Shown here: positions 5,589-7,433 of the stretch, in pieces
Layout of the letters: each line of letters starts with the position of its first letter
Numbering within the stretch: the stretch's first letter is position 1
NCBI GenBank assembly: GCA_023263735.1
Contig: JALQUQ010000059.1
Coordinates: forward strand, 3,995-11,427
Reading direction: 5' to 3'
DNA length: 7,433 bases
DNA from: Paracoccaceae bacterium
Lineage (GTDB): Bacteria > Pseudomonadota > Alphaproteobacteria > Rhodobacterales > Rhodobacteraceae
Program-made: the position numbers and the translations under genes
Notes under the pieces: model-generated
Seen by the model: only the letters and a program-made list of their open reading frames with translations
What the model was told of the DNA's origin: nothing
The model's database searches: none

Positions 5589-6026
5589 ATGATCCGCTAT
5601 GCCCTGAAATGCGCCAATGCGCATGAATTTGAAAGCTGGTTCCAGTCTGCCTCCGCCTATGACAGCTTGCGGGCGGCGGGGCATGTGGGCTGCCCATTGT
5701 GTGGCGATGCCGCGATTGAAAAGGTGCTGATGGCCCCCGCCGTGCGCCCGGCGCGCAAGGCGGCCGAGGCGGCGCCCCCGGCCCAACGTCTGGCCGAACC
5801 TGCAAGTGACATCGAAAAGGCCTTGGCCGACTTGCGCGCCAAGGTCGAGGCGAATTCGGACTACGTCGGAGAAGGTTTCGCCGCCGAGGCGCGCCGCATT
5901 CATGCGGGCGAGGCGCCCGAGCGGTCGATCTATGGCGAGGCAAAGCCCGAAGAGGCGCGCAAGCTGATCGAAGACGGCGTACCCGTCGCCCCCCTGCCCT
6001 TTTTGCCCAAGCGCAAGGCGAATTGA
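5589..6026 (+). CDS. DUF1178 family protein
   Basis: 145 residues starting MIRYALKC, the usual DUF1178 N-terminus. C8, H12 and the pair C35-x-x-C38 (GCPLCGD) look like a zinc-ribbon-like metal site. Then comes a variable Ala/Pro-rich linker (about 48-75) and a conserved helical C-terminus (IEKALADLRAKVEANSDYVGEGFAAEAR, then AERSIYGEA-like and PFLPKRK segments). No signal peptide or membrane span, so it is probably cytosolic. Function of the family is unknown. The frame is open upstream to 5490 inside the Nudix gene; ATG 5589 is chosen by family N-terminus, with GTG 5580 (three codons earlier) possible. Neither has a convincing Shine-Dalgarno. It probably shares a transcript with the Nudix gene. 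Confidence 0.88.
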   Translation: MIRYALKCANAHEFESWFQSASAYDSLRAAGHVGCPLCGDAAIEKVLMAPAVRPARKAAEAAPPAQRLAEPASDIEKALADLRAKVEANSDYVGEGFAAEARRIHAGEAPERSIYGEAKPEEARKLIEDGVPVAPLPFLPKRKAN

Positions 6027-6048
6027 AAAGGGGCGCGGTTTGCGCCCC
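6026..6048 (-). terminator. GC-rich hairpin between DUF1178 and tex, better oriented as a minus-strand terminator
   Basis: GGGGCGC (6030-6036) pairs with GCGCCCC (6042-6048) around a GGTTT loop. On the plus strand it follows the DUF1178 stop by 3 nt but is not followed by a T run. On the minus strand the stem is followed directly by TTTT (6029-6026). So it reads best as the terminator for tex transcripts, which would first cross the 106-bp repeat. It may still slow plus-strand transcription. Confidence 0.6.
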
Positions 6049-6060
6049 CGTTCCTGACCT

Positions 6061-6166
6061 TAGAGCGTATCGCGTTCATTCGCATTCACACGATAGGCCC
6101 TAACCCTTTGAGTCCGCCTGTTCGAGAAGCACAAAACCGGTGCCCACTTTTGTGGAACCCGCTCTA
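6061..6166. repeat. 106-bp palindromic intergenic element with 7-bp terminal inverted repeats (RIME / Bru-RS-like)
   Basis: The ends are TAGAGCG (6061-6067) and CGCTCTA (6160-6166), perfect inverted repeats. Two internal hairpins are visible. In the left part TAGAGCGTATCG (6061-6072) pairs with CGATAGGCCCTA (6091-6102) at 10 of 12 positions. In the right part CACAAAA (6130-6136) pairs with TTTTGTG (6148-6154) around an 11-nt loop, with GTTC (6120-6123) and GAAC (6155-6158) outside it. Size, CTCTA ends and the ACCGGT-centred right half strongly recall the dispersed, non-coding intergenic mosaic elements of Rhizobiales (RIME, Bru-RS). No target-site duplication or ORF is seen. Only one copy lies in the window, so dispersal is inferred. 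Confidence 0.7.
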
Positions 6167-7433
6167 GCGCCCGAACTTGCCCTTCAGCGCATCGGCAAAG
6201 GCATTGCCGCCCCCGCTGCTTTGCGGGGTTGCAGACATCTGCCGGTTTTTGGGCGCGGGCTTGCCGCGATCCTGCCCCCGCTCGGCCTGCCGTTCGCGCG
6301 CGTTTTCGCGGGCGTCGGCGCTGTCTTTGCGCATGGTCAGGCCGATGCGCTTGCGCGGCACGTCCACCTCGACCACCCGCACCTGCACGACATCGCCCGC
6401 CTTGACCACCTCATGCGGGTCACTGATGAACCGGTCGGCCAATTGGCTGACATGGACCAAACCATCCTGATGCACGCCGATATCGACAAAGGCCCCAAAG
6501 GCCGCGACGTTGGTCACCGTGCCTTCCAGCAACATGCCGGGCTTCAGGTCGGTGATCTCGTCAATGCCTTCGGCAAAATTGGCGGTCTTAAAGCTGGGAC
6601 GCGGGTCGCGACCGGGCTTTTCCAGTTCGGCCAGAATGTCGCGCACCGTGGGCAGGCCAAAACGGTCATCGATGAACTGCCGCGCATCAAGCCGCTGCAG
6701 CACCGCCGCATCCCCCATCAGGCTGCGAATGTCGCGCCCACAGGCCGCCACGATCTTGCGGGCCACATCATAGGCTTCGGGGTGGACCGAGCTGGCATCC
6801 AACGGCTCTTTGCCATCGGGAATGCGCAAGAACCCTGCCGATTGTTCAAAGGCTTTGGGGCCCAGACGCGCCACTTTCAGCAATTCTCGCCGCGTCTTGA
6901 ACGGGCCATTGGCATCACGGTGGGCGACGATGGCATCGGCAAGGCTGGGCCCAAGACCCGAAACCCGCGCCAAAAGCGGCGCGGATGCGGTGTTCAGATC
7001 GACCCCGACCGCGTTCACCGCATCTTCGACCACGGCATCCAACTGGCGGGCCAGACGGGTTTGATCAACGTCATGCTGATATTGGCCGACACCAATCGAC
7101 TTTGGCTCGATCTTGACCAGTTCGGCCAAAGGGTCCTGCAAACGGCGCGCAATCGAAACTGCCCCCCGCAGCGACACGTCCAGATCGGGGAATTCCCGCG
7201 CCGCCAGCTCCGATGCCGAATAGACCGAGGCCCCGGCTTCGGACACGATCACCTTGGTCGGGCGGTTGGCGGCATTGGGCAGATGCGACAGCAGGTCCGC
7301 CACCAGTTTTTCCGTCTCGCGGCTGGCGGTGCCGTTGCCGATGGCGATCAGGTCGACCTTATGTTTTCCTATCAGCGCCATCAGCGTCGCTGCCGACCCG
7401 GCGAGATCATTTTTGGGCTGGAACGGATAGATC
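6164..7433 (-). CDS. tex: Tex, RNA-binding transcription accessory protein, C-terminal part (5' end outside window)
   Basis: 422 C-terminal residues of a protein that is normally about 770 long; the frame is open to the window edge (first visible residues IYPFQPKND). Visible parts in order: the end of the YqgF/RNase H-like domain ([16 protein letters not shown], then [17 protein letters not shown]); the [10 protein letters not shown] block; the helix-hairpin-helix pair (about visible residues 142-207, [17 protein letters not shown] and ARLGPKAF); and an S1 RNA-binding domain (about 296-368, [18 protein letters not shown] to RIGLTM). A charged, low-complexity tail of about 50 residues ends in [11 protein letters not shown]. 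Tex is a cytosolic nucleic-acid-binding protein linked to transcription or translation accuracy and, in some bacteria, to toxin expression. The stop codon TAG (6166-6164) is formed by the terminal bases of the adjacent 106-bp repeat. Confidence 0.95.
   Translation of the reverse strand, partial: IYPFQPKNDLAGSAATLMALIGKHKVDLIAIGNGTASRETEKLVADLLSHLPNAANRPTKVIVSEAGASVYSASELAAREFPDLDVSLRGAVSIARRLQDPLAELVKIEPKSIGVGQYQHDVDQTRLARQLDAVVEDAVNAVGVDLNTASAPLLARVSGLGPSLADAIVAHRDANGPFKTRRELLKVARLGPKAFEQSAGFLRIPDGKEPLDASSVHPEAYDVARKIVAACGRDIRSLMGDAAVLQRLDARQFIDDRFGLPTVRDILAELEKPGRDPRPSFKTANFAEGIDEITDLKPGMLLEGTVTNVAAFGAFVDIGVHQDGLVHVSQLADRFISDPHEVVKAGDVVQVRVVEVDVPRKRIGLTMRKDSADARENARERQAERGQDRGKPAPKNRQMSATPQSSGGGNAFADALKGKFGR

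Overview
The window is about 63% GC, densely coding, with no gap above 150 bp. The gene set (an inner-membrane DUF6476 protein, DUF1178, a DIPP-like Nudix hydrolase with the KGWPMKG motif, an exported glutathione peroxidase, Tex, and a P. stutzeri-type L-rhamnose isomerase behind an aldolase/dehydrogenase fusion) points to an alphaproteobacterium, most likely a Rhodobacteraceae relative. This placement rests on family knowledge, not on a search.

Layout. (1) 1-1729, plus strand: the end of an L-rhamnose catabolic operon, with the C-terminal dehydrogenase domain of RhaD followed after 3 nt by complete rhaI. It closes at a strong hairpin terminator (1747-1778) that can also serve the convergent gene. 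(2) 1802-3179: a 23S rRNA pseudouridine synthase (rluD-like, minus) and a one-span membrane protein (DUF6476, plus) diverge from start codons that share two bases inside one CCATGG, so each ribosome-binding site lies inside the other gene. (3) 3223-4868, minus: a two-gene operon of an exported two-cysteine glutathione peroxidase and a zinc-dependent histone-deacetylase-like amidohydrolase, coupled by a 4-nt GTGA overlap. (4) 4869-5013: divergent intergenic region with a strong inverted repeat. (5) 5014-6026, plus: Nudix hydrolase, then a DUF1178 protein. (6) 6027-6163: a GC-rich hairpin, then a 106-bp palindromic element with 7-bp terminal inverted repeats, whose last bases provide the stop codon of tex. 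(7) 6164-7433, minus: the C-terminal part of the RNA-binding transcription accessory protein Tex, running off the window.

Functionally the window joins a sugar-catabolic operon end to ordinary housekeeping genes (rRNA modification, redox protection, nucleotide or inositol-phosphate clean-up, RNA metabolism). I see no tRNA, rRNA, CRISPR array, insertion sequence, phage gene or defence cassette, and no clear sign of an undescribed multi-gene system. The points most worth a second look are the overlapping divergent start codons, the 106-bp repeat fused to the tex stop codon, the dyad between gpx and the Nudix gene, and the coupling of an exported peroxidase to a deacetylase.
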